The notes: a model not told the origin generated them from the letters alone. Positions 51,409-63,596 are shown, counted from the first letter of the stretch. The stretch is DNA of 64,000 nucleotides from Jacaranda mimosifolia (GCA_018894105.1 CM032133.1:11794501-11858500); one strand, 5' to 3'. Translations and numbers: made by a program.

Positions 51409-53123
51409 ATGGAAGTGCCTTTGATTTTTGCTAGGTGAGGAAAAGATATGGCTGGTCCAATACATCCTACCTACGGGCAGAAGAAGTTCTTGATAGTGTC
51501 TATTTATTATTTTAGTGAGTGGGTGAAAACAAAGCCGCTAGCTATAATAGCTGAGCATGAGGTCACGAAGTACATATGGAAGAATGTTTTATGTCGCTTC
51601 GGAATTCCCAAGAGAATTGATTTCAGACAACAGTTGTAAATTTCAAGGGAAGGATATTTACATTTGGTGTAATAATCTAAGAATAATGTAGCGGTCCAGC
51701 TTCGTTGCCCATCCTCAAACTAATGTGCATGCGGAGGTGACAAGCAGGGTAATTCTATGAGGATTGAAAACCAAATTAGAAGGCATGGGGGTAAATTTGT
51801 GTGGATGAGCTACACGATGACCTTTGGATCGATAAGATCGCTCCTCGAATGGCTACAGGGGGAGCACCTTATTTTTAAGTGTATGGCTCAGAATCTTTGA
51901 TTCCAGAAGATGTGGGAATTGGTTGCCATCAAGTCCGAGATATGACCCAGAAGAAAATGAAGCACTATTCGGATACTGATTGGATCATATTGCGGTGAAG
52001 TAAGAAAAAGCTGCCCTAAGAACTACGAATTGCAAATGCTGAGCTCAACCTTTCTTTAACAAAAAAATTCATCCTAGAAGTTTTCAAGTGGGAGATCTAT
52101 TTGCTTTTTCAAAGTAATATCAAACTATATGTTATTGTTAAATTTCTTTTTTCCTAGTAAACTACACATATTTTTGTAGAAACCATATTAAACGGAGATT
52201 CTTCGTAAGAATTGTGAAGCTCTATCGATATTTCTGTATGTATGCATATTATATCTTTTAACATTTTTATTGTAATACATAATAAAATCAGAGTGTTGTT
52301 ACATATGATAATTTTATTTAATTTAGAAAGCATTTAAATGATTGAAAAACTTTAGAAATTCAAGTATAAACTTTTTGTTTTTTTAATTTTTCTATAAATT
52401 CTATCACAACCCATCATGACTTGCTGAGAGGGAATTGGGAGAACTCGGGAAGAAACTATCAAAAAGTTGTTGTTGAGAATAAGTTAATGCAGACACCGCT
52501 TAAGGAAGTCTAATATTAGCATTCCAAAGTAATTAATTGTCATCAATCCTTTGTCAATGACCACCAAAAACTTGATCTACAGTTGCTTGGCACTTTGCAC
52601 AACTTGGCAAAATGAGTCAAAAATGCTAAAAAGGAAGCCAGAGAGATGTTCCCTTCATCCTACCAAGGTCCGGCATTTTTAGAAGAGAATAGGTAGAAAA
52701 TGGTAAAGTTGATTTGCAAGAGCTGGGTAGGACGGTCAGTGTTTGATGAATAGGAGATGGTCGTAAATGACGAGGATGATTGGAGAGCACGAGTCGCAAA
52801 ATATCTTAAAGGGGAAATATCTTATCTGAAAGAAAAGATATGGGTTGCTTGTTTTGTCTTAATAAAAACAGAGCCGTACAAGAGATCTTCCACTCATCCT
52901 CTACTACGGTATATAAAAAAAATAGGGTCTCTATATACTGAGAGAATTTACATGAAGGCGCTTGTGGAAGCCATATTGGAGGCTCGATGTTATCAACTAA
53001 AACTCTAAAGGAAGGATATTTTTTGCCTAGATGAAGACTGATAGTGTTACATTAGTAACAAAATGCTATGCACGTTAGAAACATGGGAACACCATTCATC
53101 AACCTGCTAAGGCTTCGAATACT
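51409..53123 (+). repeat. class I unit 18 (1715 bp)
   Basis: It shares the TGA of unit 17 at the start of the integrase but regains a full-length pre-integrase part (52757-53008). This shows an exchange between short and long units. The integrase 3' block is unusually diverged (CAGCTTCG context, TATGAGG for TGCGAGG). Confidence 0.9.
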
Positions 53124-54780
53124 ATGGAAGTGCCTTTGATTTTTGCTAGGTGGGGAATAGATATGGCTGGTCCAATACATCCTACTTACGGGCAGAAGAA
53201 GTTCTTGATAGTGTCTATTTATTATTTTAGTGAGTGGGTGAAAACAAAGCCACTAGCTATAATAGCTAAGCATGAGGTCACGAAGTACATATGGAAGAAT
53301 GTTTTATGTCGCTTCGGAATTCCCAAGAGAACTGATTTCAAACAACAGTTGTAAATTTCAAGGGAAGGATATTTGCAATTGGTGTAAGTATCTAAGAATA
53401 ATGGAGCGGTTCAGCTTCGTTGCCCATCCTCAAACTAATGTGCAAGTGGAGATGACAAGCAGGGTAATTCTGCGAGGATTGAAAACCAAATTAGAAGGCA
53501 TGGGGGTAAAGTTGCGTGGATGAGCTACGCGATGACCTTTGGTCCTATCAGACCACTCCTCGAATGGCTATAGGGGGAACACCTTATTTTTAAGTGTATG
53601 GCTCAGAATCTTTGATTCCGGCAGATAGGGGAAATGGTTCCCATCAAGTCAGAGATATGACCCAGAACAAAATGAAGCACTATTCGGATACTGATTGGAT
53701 CATATTGCGGTGAACCAAGAGAAAGCTGCTTTAAGAACTACGAATTGCAAATGCTGAGCTCAAGCTTTCTTTAACAAAAAAATTCATCCTAGAAGTTTTC
53801 AAGTGGGAGATCTATTTGCTTTTTCAAAGTAATATCAAACTATATGTTATTGTTAAATTTCTTTTTTCCTAGTAAACTAAACATATTTTTGTAGAAACCA
53901 TATTAAACGGAGATTCTTCGTAAGAATTGTGAAGCTCTATCGACATTTTTGTATGTATGCATTTTATATCTTTTAACATTTTTATTGTAATACATAATAA
54001 AATCAGTGTGATGTTATATACGATAATTTTATTTAATTTAGAAAGCCATTTATATGATTGAAAAACTTTACAAATTCAAGTATTAACTTTTTGTTTTTTT
54101 AATTTTTCTATAAATTCTGTCACAACCCATCATGACTTGCTGAGAGGGAATGAGGAGAACTCGGGAAGAAAAGATCAAAAAGTTGTTGTTGAGAATAAGT
54201 CAATGCAGACACCACTTAAGGAAGTCTAATATTAGCATTCCAAAGTAATTGATTGTCATTAATCCCTTGTCAATGACCACCAAAAATTTGATCTACAGTT
54301 GCTTGGCACTTTGCACAACCTGGCAGGATGAGTCCAAAATGCAAAAAAAGAAGCCAAAGAGATGTTCCTTTCATCCTACCGAGGTCCGGCTTTTTTGGAA
54401 GAGAATAGGTAGAAAATGGTAAAGCTGATTTGCAAGAGCTGGGTAAGACGGCCAGTGTTTGATAAATAGGAGATGGTCGTCAATGACGAGGATGATTGGA
54501 GAGCACGAGTCGCAAAATATCTTAAAGGTGAAATATCTTATCTGAAAGAAAAGATATGGGTTGCTTGTTTTGTCTTAATAAAAACAGAGTCGTACAAGAG
54601 ATCTTTCACTCATCCTCTACTACGGTATATCAAAAAAATAGGGTCTCTATATACTAAGAGAATTTACATTAAGGCACTTGTGGAAGCCATATTGGAGGCT
54701 CGATGTTATCAATTAAAACACTAAAGGAAGGATATTTTTTGCCCAGATGAAGACTAATGGTGTTACTTTAGTAACAAAAA
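53124..54780 (+). repeat. class I unit 19, last class I unit
   Basis: It is normal until GTAACAAAAA at 54771-54780, where class I sequence (AACAAAATGCC) switches to the class II/III head (GCAAAAACAGTAAGA type). The shared CAAAA run marks the switch point. Confidence 0.9.
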
Positions 54781-56344
54781 CGTTAAGACTGAAGATGTTT
54801 ACTCTATGCGAAAAGATTCATATAGCTCTAACAATTACAACTTCAGGCAGAAAGCAAAAAATGTTTGCATCTAAGCAAAGAGCTTCATATACCTCTAACA
54901 ATTACGACTTCAAATAACAAGCAAAAATTGCCTACATTTAAGCATAGAGCTACATATAGCAGCTCTAGCAATTAGAAATTCTGGGTAGAAAGTATGTACT
55001 TTCATTAGAAATTGTTCGAGCGGGACTTTGAGCTCATTAACTTTCTTGTAATTCTTCCTCTAAATTCAAAAAATAAATATTTGGGTAAGTTATCAGATAA
55101 GGTGTTGCTTTCTCAGTTAAGTGATCATCTGCCCAAAGTGAAATTTCTCTTCCTCTTTAATTTCTTTATTTTTTCTTGGAAAGTATTCTTTATAGCTCCA
55201 TCATAACTCGCTGAGAGGGAATGAGGAGGACCTGAAAAGAAAATATCTAAAAGTTGTTGTTGACAATAAGTTAATGCAGACACAGCTTATGGAAGTCAAT
55301 TATTAGCATTCCAAAGTAAATGATTGTCGCCAATCCCTTGTCAATAACCACAAAAAAACATGATCTACAGCTGCTTGGCACTTTGAACAATTTGGCAGAA
55401 TAAGTCAAAAATGCTAAAAAGAAAGCCAAAGAGCAGTTCCCCTCATCTGACTGAGGATCGACTCTTTTAGAAGAGAATAGGTAGAAAATGGTAAACTGAT
55501 TTTTTTGGCCACGATGGCCAGCTTCGCAGTGGATTCTGGTACTCGAAAAATAACTTTGCAAGAGTTAGGATGGTCAATGTTTGATGAATAGGTGATGGTC
55601 ATCAATGATGAGGATGATTGCAGGGTACGAGTCAGAAAATATCTTAAACATTAATTAATTTATTAATTTAACATTATATATTTTTTTAAGGTAACATCAA
55701 ACTACATGTGATTCCTAAAATAATTTCTTTTTCTAGTAAACTACATATATTTCTGTGGAAACCATATTAAACGGAGATTCTTCGGAAGAATTGGGAAGCT
55801 CTATTGACATTTTTATATGTGTGCATTTTATATCTTTTAACATTTTATTGTAATACATAATTAAATCAGTGTGTCGTTATTTATGATAATTTTATTTAAT
55901 TTTGAAAGTCAATTAAATGATTGAAAAACATTACGAATTTAAGTATTAACTTTTTTTTTTTATTTTTTTCTGTAAATTCTATCACAACACGTGGATACCT
56001 GTAGGTACTCTCTTCTCCTTGCAGGGAAACTAAGGTTGGTACCCGTTGCGGAGGCGGGCATAGGGACTTGGAGCATTTGGCCTCGCGGGGGCAAGGAGGT
56101 AGTCATTGCCCCCCCTCCCCCCCGCATTGCCCCATTGACATTCCTAGTTATGTTTCATTCTATTGTCATTTGTTCCATTATTTATGCAAGAGTTATTACA
56201 GCTTAGCTCTTAATTTCTGTGTTAGATCTTTGTATGATTCTTTAGTGTTTATGAGATTGGATTAATATCCTGCTAGAAAATACATCTTAATTTCTAAAGA
56301 TCTCAATTGATAGTATTGCGTAATCAATTTTAATTGCAAAAACA
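54781..56344 (+). repeat. class II unit 1 (about 1563 bp)
   Basis: Order: 67-bp sub-repeats, an unassigned head with a 64-codon open frame at 55012-55206, RNase H tail, then at CTTAAA (55643-55648) a direct jump into the MITE interior, then the right MITE end to 56146. The whole integrase is absent. GTTATGTT after the MITE end is a variant of the 8-bp target duplication. Confidence 0.9.
55643..56146. mobile_element. hAT-like MITE, left end deleted, class II unit 1
   Basis: It starts at the CTTAAA junction and runs through the A+T-rich core to TGACATTCCTA. The G+C-rich right arm is longer here than in class III and contains long C runs at 56109-56123. Confidence 0.82.
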
Positions 56345-57899
56345 GTAAGATAGAAGATGTTTACTCTATGCGAAGAGCTTCATATAGCTCTAACAATTAC
56401 AACTTCAGGCAAAAAGCAAAAAATGTTTACATCTAAGCAAAGAGCTTCATATACCTCTAACAATTACGACTTCAAATAACAAGCAAAAATTGCCTATATT
56501 TAAGCATAGAGCTACACATAGCAGATCTAGCAATTACAAATTCTAGGTAGAAAGTATGTACTTTCATTAGAAATTATTCAAGCGGGACTTTGAGCTCCTT
56601 AACTTTCTTGTAATTCTTCCTCTAAATTCAAAAAATAAATATGTGGGTAAGTTATTAGATAAGGTGCTTCTTTCTCAATTAAGCGATCATCTGCCCAAAG
56701 TGAAATTTCTCTTCCTCTTTAATTTCTTTCTTTTTTCTTGGCAAGTATTCTTTCTAGCTCCGTCATGACTCGCTGAGAGGGAATGAGGAGGACCTGGGAA
56801 GAAAATATCTAAAAGTTGTTGTTGAGAATAAGTTAATGCAGACACAGCTTATGGAAGTCAAATATTAGCATTCCAAAGTAAATAATTGTCATCAATCCCT
56901 TGTCAATGACCACCAAAAAACATGATCTACAGCTGCTTGACACTTTGAACTATTTGGGAAAATGTGTGAAAAATGCTAAAAAGGAAGCCAAAAAGCAGTT
57001 CCCCTCATCTGACAGAGTTCCGGCTCTTTTAGAAGATAATAGGCAGAAAATGGTAAACTGATTTTTCTAGCCACGATGGCCAGCTTCGCAGTGTATTCTG
57101 GAACTCAAAAATAACTTTGCAAGAATTAGGATGGTCAGTGTTTGATGAATAGGTGATGGTCATCAATGATGAGGATGATTGGAAGGTACGAGTCAGAAAA
57201 TATCTTAAACATTAATTAATTTATTAATTTAACATTATATATTTTTTTTAGGTAATATCAAACTACATGTGATTCTTAAAATAATTTTTTTTCTAGTAAA
57301 CTATATATATTTCTGTAGAAACCATATTAAACAGAGATTCTTCGGAAGAATTGTGAAGCTCTATTGACATTTTTATATGTATGCATTTTATATCTTTTAA
57401 CATTTTATTGTAACACATAATGAAATCAGTGTGTCGTTATTTATGATAATTTTATTTAATTTTGAAAGTAATTTAAATGATTGAAAAACATTACGAATTC
57501 AAGTATTAAATTTTTTTTAAAATTTTTTTCTATAAATTCTATCACGACCCGTGGATACCTGTAGGTACTCTTATCTCCTTGCAGGGAAACTAAGGCTAGT
57601 ACCCGTTGCGGAGACGGGCATGGGGACTTGGAGCATTTGACCTCGCGGGAGCGGGCATGCAGTCACCCCCCCTCCCCCGCCTTGCCCCATTGACATTCCT
57701 ACTTATGTTTCATTCTATTGTCATTTGTTCCATTATTTATGCAAGAGTTATTACAGCTTAGCTCTTAATTTCTATGTTAGATCTTTGCATGATTCTTTAG
57801 TGTCTATGAGATTGGATTAATATCCTGATAGAAAATACATCTTAATTTCTAAACATATCATTTGATAATATTGTGTAATCATTTTTAATTGCAAAAATG
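56345..57899 (+). repeat. class II unit 2 (about 1555 bp)
   Basis: Same structure as class II unit 1, with the same CTTAAA junction at 57204-57209. The MITE right end is at 57701 and CTTATGTT follows at 57702-57709. The 64-codon head frame is interrupted here, so that frame is not under selection. Confidence 0.9.
57204..57701. mobile_element. hAT-like MITE, left end deleted, class II unit 2
   Basis: Same truncated form as in class II unit 1. The right target duplication CTTATGTT is intact at 57702-57709. Confidence 0.82.
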
Positions 57900-58095
57900 G
57901 TAAGACAAAAGATGTTTACTCTATGCGAAAAAATTCATATAGCTCTAACAATTACAACTTCAGGCAGAAAGCAAAAAATGTTTACATCTAAGCAAAGAGC
58001 TTCATATACCTCTAACAATTACGACTTCAAATAACAAGCGAAAATTGCCTACATTTAAGCATAGAGCTACACATAGCAACTCTAGCAATTTAAAT
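57900..58095 (+). repeat. nested 67-bp sub-repeats in the unit head
   Basis: About three degenerate copies of a 67-bp motif built on AGAGCTTCATATAGCTCTAACAATTAC follow one another (shown in parts: GAGCTTCATATAGCTC, then CTAACAATTAC). Each has GAGCT and AGCTC arms about 6 bases apart. In the next unit the repeat starts are at 60885, 60952 and 61019, which gives the 67-bp period. The same block is at 54781, 56345, 60857 and 63797, and is missing from class I. Confidence 0.8.
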
Positions 58096-58319
58096 TCTGG
58101 GTAGAAAGTATGTACTTTCATTAGAAATTGTTCGAGCGGGACTTTGAGCTCATTAACTTTCTTGTAATTCTTCCTCTAAATTCAAAAAATAAATATTTGG
58201 GTAAGTTATCAGATAAGGTGCTTCTTTCTCAATTAAGCGATCATCTGCCCAAAGTGAAATTTCTCTTCCTCTTTAATTTCATTCTTCTTTCTTGGCAAGT
58301 ATTCTTTCTAGCTCCGTCA

Positions 58320-59935
58320 TGACTCGCTGAGAGGGAATGAGGAGGACCTGGGAAGAAAATATCTAAAAGTTGTTGTTGATAATAAGTTAATGCAGACACA
58401 GCTTATGGAAGTCAATTATTAGCATTCCAAAGTAAATGATTGTCGCCAATCCCTTGTCAATCACCACAAGAAAAAATGATCTACAGCTGCTTGGCACTTT
58501 GAACAATTTGGCAGAATATGTCAAAAATGCTAAAAAGGAAGCCAAAGAGCAGTTCCCCTCATCTGACTGAGGTTCGACTCTTTTAGAAGAGAATAGGAAA
58601 AAAATGATAAAGCTGATCTTCTGGCCTCGATGGCCAACTTCGAAGTGGATTCTGGGACTCAAAAAATAACTTTGCAAGAGCTAGGATGGTCAGTGTTTCA
58701 TGAATACGTGATGGTCGTCAATGACGATGATGGTTGGAGAGTACGAGTCACAAAATATCTTAAAGGGGAAATATCTTATCCGAATTGAAAGATATGGGTT
58801 GCTCGTTCTGCCTTAATTAATAGAGAGTTATGCAAGAGATCTTTCACTCATCCGCTACTACGGTATATCCAAAAAATAGAGGCTCTATATTTCGAGACAA
58901 TTTACAAGAAAGCGCTTGTGGAAGCCATATTGGAGGCTCGATGTTATCGACTTTAAAGGCTAGATATTTTTTGCCCAGATGAAGAATGATAGTGTTACAT
59001 TAGTAACAAAATGCCAAGCACGTTAGAAACATAGGAAACACCAATCATCAACTTGCTAAGGCTTTGAATACTATAGAAGTGCCTTTGTTTTCTACTAGGT
59101 GGGGATAGGTATGGCTGGTCTAATACTTCCTACCTCCGGGCAGAAGAAGTTTTTGATAGTAGCTACTGATTATTTTAGTGAATGGGTGAAAACAAAGCCA
59201 GTAGCAATAATAGCTACGCATGAGGTCATGAAGTTTTTGTGGAAGAATGTTGTCTGTCGCTTCGAAATTCCCAAGAGAACTGATTTCAAGCAACATATGT
59301 AAATTTCAAGGGAAGGATATTTGCTATTGGTGCAAGGAGCTAAGAATAAGGTAGTGGTTCAGCTCTGTTGCCCATCCTCAAACTAATGTGCAAGTGGGGG
59401 TGACAAACAGGATAATTATGCGAGGATTAAAAACCAAATTAGAAGGCATGGGGTAAAGTTGTGTGGATGAGCTACACGATGACCTTTGGTCATATCAGAC
59501 CACTCCTCGAATGGCTACAGGGGGAGCACCTTACTTTTAAGTGTATGGCTCAGAATCATTAATTCCAGTAGAGGTGGGAATTGGTTCCCATCAAGTCGAG
59601 ACATATAGCCCAGAACAAAATAAAGCACTATTACAAAACTCTTTGGATCTTATTGCGGCGAAGCGAGAGAAAGTTGCCCAAGGAACTATGAAGTGCAAAT
59701 GCGAAGCTCAAGCTTTCTTTAACAAAGAAATTCATCCTAGAAATTTTCAAGTGGGAGATCTAGTATTGAGGAGGGATAATGTGAGTCAGGCTGTTGGGAA
59801 ACTGGAAGCGAATTAGGAAGATCCATATAAGGTCGGCAAAATCCTGCGATGAGGCGTGTATGAACTTGAAGACTTTAATGGAAAATCTCTACCTCACCCG
59901 TGGAACATCCAAAACCTAAAAAGGTTCTGTGGTTG
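58320..59935 (+). pseudogene. Ty3/gypsy pol remnant, RNase H tail to integrase C-terminus
   Basis: In class III unit 1 the frames read ADLLASMANF (end of RNase H), MVVNDDDGW and THPLLRYIQK (pre-integrase), LVTKCQA (part of the HHCC region), GMAGLILP and YFSEWVKTKP (integrase core), QVGVTN with Gly for the catalytic Glu, VDELHDDLWSYQT, GSHQVE and FFNKEIHPRNFQVGDLVLRR, then DPYKVGKIL and LPHPWNIQNLK. The last blocks are the GPY/F-type integrase C-terminus of plant Ty3/gypsy elements. The frame shifts after EIP/GIP, TAA follows GMG, and more stops occur near the end. No reverse transcriptase, protease or gag lies in the unit. Confidence 0.9.
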
Positions 59936-60036
59936 AACGAGTCTCCATAAAAGTCATTAATGTTAACTCATTTTTAGCTGGTTGCATAGCCTTTACCTAG
60001 TTACAAGTTCTATTGACGTTCTTACTTGCTTATGTT

Positions 60037-60658
60037 TAAGGATGTCAAATTACCCTTCCCCATGGGTAGATCCCCCCAGCAATGGGGGGTGGGTATTGTG
60101 AGAAATTTCTCCCCGTGTGGATAGGGTCAGGGTCAAAATTGCCACCCTATTGCTAAATAGGGCAAGGACAGCGACCATACTCCCCATCCCAGCGAGTACC
60201 CGCTACCCTTAAACATTAATTAATTTGTTAATTTAACATTATAAATTTTTTTAACGTAATATCAAAATATATGTGATTGTTAAAATAATTTTTTTTCTAG
60301 TAAACTACATATATTTCTGTAGAAACCACATTAAATGGAGATTCTTTGGAAGAATTGTGAAGCTCTATTGACATTTTTTTATGTATGCATTTTATAACTT
60401 TTAACATTTTTATTGTAATACATAATTAAATCAGTGTGTTGTTATATATGATAATTTTATTTAATTTTGAAAGTCATTTAAATGATTGAAAAACTTTACG
60501 AATTCAAGTATTAACTTTTTTTTTTTATAATTTTTTCTATAAATTCTATCACAACCCGTGGATACCTGAAGGTACTATCATCTCCTTGCGGGGAAACTGG
60601 GGCGGGTACCTGTCGCGGAGGCGGTCTTCACCCCTGCCTTACCCCATTGGCATTCCTA
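60037..60658. mobile_element. hAT-like MITE, full length, class III unit 1
   Basis: The element begins TAAGGATGTCAA and ends TTGGCATTCCTA, imperfect terminal inverted repeats of the TAGGGATGGCAA type common in plant hAT MITEs. It is flanked by CTTATGTT on the left and CATATGTT on the right, an 8-bp target duplication with one change. 8 bp is the hAT signature. The ends are G+C-rich and the interior A+T-rich. It has no coding capacity. Confidence 0.85.
60072..60089. other. perfect G/C hairpin in the MITE left arm
   Basis: Six C, the loop AGCAAT, then six G: a perfect 6-bp stem with a 6-base loop. It lies just inside the left MITE end. In class III unit 2 the matching site has a weaker form, with fewer G and one mismatch. 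Confidence 0.7.
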
Positions 60659-61269
60659 CATATGTTTCATTACATTGTCAGTTGTTCCATTACATGGAAG
60701 AGTTATTACAGCTTAGCTCTTAATTCTGCGTAACATCTTTGCATTATTCTTTTAGTCTCTATGAGATTGGATTATTATCCTGCTACAAAACATATCTTAA
60801 TTTCTAAAGATCTCATTTGATAGTATGGTGTAATCTTTTTTAATTGCGAAAAGAGTAAGACAGAAGATGTTTACTCTATGCGAAGAGCTTCATATAGCTC
60901 TAACAATTACAACTTCAGGCAAAAAGCCAAAAATGTTTACATCTAAGCCAAGAGATTCATATAGCTCTAACAATTATGACTTCAAATAATAAGCAAAAAT
61001 TGCCTACATTTAAGCAAAGAGCTACGCATAGCAGCTCTAGCAACTACAAATTCTTGGTAGAAAGTATGTACTTTCATTAGAAATTGTTCGAGTGGGACTT
61101 TGAGCTCCTTAACTTTCTTGTTATTCTTCCTCTAAATACAAAAAATAAATATTTGGGTAAGTTATCAGATAAGGTGCTTCTTTCTCAGTTAAGCGATCAT
61201 CTTCCCAAAGTGAAATTTCTATTCCTCTTTAACTTCTTTCTTCTTTCTTCGAAAGTATTCTTTCTAGCT

Positions 61270-62880
61270 CCGTCATGACTCGCTGAGAGGGAATGAGGAG
61301 GACCTGGGAAGAAAATATCTAAAAGCTGTTGTTGAGAATAAGTTAATGCAGACACAACTAGGGAAGTCAAGTATTAGCATTCCAAAGTAAATGATTGTCG
61401 CCAATCCCTTGCCAATCACCACAAAAAAAAATGATCTACAGCTGCTTGGCACTTTGAACAATTTGGTAGAATAAGTCAAAAATGCTAAAAAGGAAGCCAA
61501 AGTGCAGTTCCCCTCATCTGACTGAGGTTCGACTCTTTTAGAAGAGAATAGGCAGAAAATGATCAAGCTGATCTTCTGGCCTCGATGGCCAGCTTCGAAG
61601 TGGATTCTGGGACTCAAAAAATAACTTTGCAAGAGCTAGGATGGTCAGTGTTTCATGAATACGTGATGGTCGTCAATGACGATGATGGTTGGAGAGTACG
61701 AGTCACAAAATATCTTATCCGAATGAAAAGATATGGGTTGCTCGTTTTGCCTTAATTAATAGAGAGTTGTACAAGAGATCTTTCACTCATCCTCTACTAC
61801 GGTATATCCAAAAATAGAGGCTCTATATTCCGAGAGAATTTACATGAAGGCGCTTGTGGAAGCCATATTGGAGGCTCGATGTTATCGACTTTAAAGGCTG
61901 GATATTTTTTGCCCAGATGAAGCATGATAGTGTTACATTAGTAACAAAATGCCAAGCACGTTAGAAACATGGGAACACCATTCATCAACCTGTTAAAGCT
62001 TTGAATACTATAGAAGTGCCTTTGTTTTCTACTAGGTTGGGATAGGTATGGCTGGTCCAATACCACCTACCTCCGAGCAGAAGAAGTTTTTGATAGTGGC
62101 TACTGATTATTTTAGTGAGTGGGTGAAAACAAAGCCTGTAGCCATAATAGCTACGCATGAGGTCAAGAAGTTTTTGTGGAAGAATGTTGTCTGTCGCTTT
62201 GGAATTCCCAAGAGAACTGATTTCAAGCAACATATGTAAATTTCAAGGGAAGGATATTTGCAATTGGTGCAAGGAGCTAAGAATAAGGTAGTGGTTCAAC
62301 TTTGTTGCCCATCCTCAAACTAATGTACAAGTGGGGGTGACAAACAGGATAATTATGCGAGGATTAAAAACCAAATTAGAAGGCATGGGGTAAAGTTTTG
62401 TGGATGAGCTACATGATGACCATTGGTCATATCAGACCACTCCTCGAATGGCTACAGGGGGAGTACCTTACTTTTAAGTGTATGGCTCAGAATCATTAAT
62501 TCCAGCAGAGGTGGGAATTGGTTCCCATCAAGTCGAGATATATGACCTAGAACAAAATGAAGCACTATTCCAAAACTCGTTGGGTCTTATTGCGGCGCAG
62601 TGAAAGAAAATTGCCCATGGAACTATGAAGTGCAAATGCGAAGCTCAAGCATTCTTTAACAAAGAAATTCATCCGAGAAATTTTCAAGTGGGAGATCTAG
62701 TATTGAGAAGGGCTGATGTGAGTCAGGCTGTTTTGGGAAACTGGAAGCGAATTGGTAAGATCCATATAAGGTCGGCAAAATCCTGTGATGAGACCTATAC
62801 GAACTTGAAGACTTTAGTGGAAAATCTCTATCTCATCCGTGGAACATCCAAAACCTAAAAAGGTTCTGTGGTTGAATGAG
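61270..62880 (+). pseudogene. Ty3/gypsy pol remnant, second class III copy
   Basis: Same blocks as in class III unit 1: ADLLASMASF, MVVNDDDGW, MAGPIPPTSEQKKFLIVATD, SEWVKTKPV, a frame change after CRFGIP, QVGVTN, and FQVGDLVLRR. The QVGVTN Gly replaces the catalytic Glu seen as QVEVTS in class I. This copy keeps GPIPPTS, closer to the usual integrase core than the class I GPIHPTF. Confidence 0.88.
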
Positions 62881-62975
62881 TCTCCATAAAAGTCATCACT
62901 GTTAACTCATTTTTAGCTGGTTGCATAGCCTTTACCTAGTTACAAGTTCTATTGACGTTCTTACTTGCTTATGTT

Positions 62976-63596
62976 TAAGGATGTCAAATTACCCTTCCCC
63001 ACGGGTAGTTCCCCCCTGCAATGGGAGGTGGGTATTGGGAGAAATTTCTCCCCGTGTGGACAGGGTCAGGGTCAAAATTGCCCCCCCATTGCTAAACAGT
63101 GCGATGACAGCGACCATACTCCCCATCCCAGCGAGTACCTGCCACCCTTAAACATTAATTAATTTGTTAATTAACATTATATATTTTTTTAAAGTAATAT
63201 CAAAATATATGTGATTGTTAAAATAATTATTTTTTTTCTAGTAAACTACATATATTTCTGTAGAAACCACATTAAACGGAGATTCTTTGGAAGAATTGTG
63301 AAGCTCTATTGACATTTTTTTATGTATGCATTTTATAACTTTTAACATTTTTATTGAAATACATAATTAAATCAGTGTGTTGTTATATATGATAATTTTA
63401 TTTAATTTTGAAAGTCATTTAAATGATTGAAAAACTTTACGAATTCAAGTATTAACTTTTTTTTATAATTGTTTCTATAAATTCTATCACAACCCGTGGA
63501 TACCTGTAGGTACTCTCATCTCCTTGCGGGGAAACTGGGGCGGGTACCTGTCGCAGAGGCGGTCCTCACCCCTGTCTTGCCCCATTGGCATTCCTA
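62976..63596. mobile_element. hAT-like MITE, full length, class III unit 2
   Basis: The same 621-bp element. Here both flanks are exactly CTTATGTT (62968-62975 and 63597-63604), which confirms the borders. It was carried along with the unit and not inserted anew, since it sits at the same position in each class III unit. Confidence 0.88.

Larger units (their letters stand above)
57900..60856 (+). repeat. class III unit 1 (about 2957 bp), most complete form
   Basis: Order: 67-bp sub-repeats (57900 to about 58095), unassigned head (to about 58315), RNase H tail, pre-integrase region, integrase core, integrase C-terminus (ending near 59930), a short 3' stretch, a full MITE (60037-60658), and the sequence leading into the next unit. 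The other classes can be derived from this by deletion. Confidence 0.92.

Noticed and set aside
55271..55561. Minus-strand 96-codon frame conserved in class II/III (also 58387 and 61273)
   Set aside because: It lies antisense to the RNase H tail, and its conservation follows from unit copying, not selection.
58128..58322. 64-codon + strand frame in the unit head (also 55012 and 61084)
   Set aside because: It is broken in class II unit 2 and has no recognisable domain, so it is not called as a gene.
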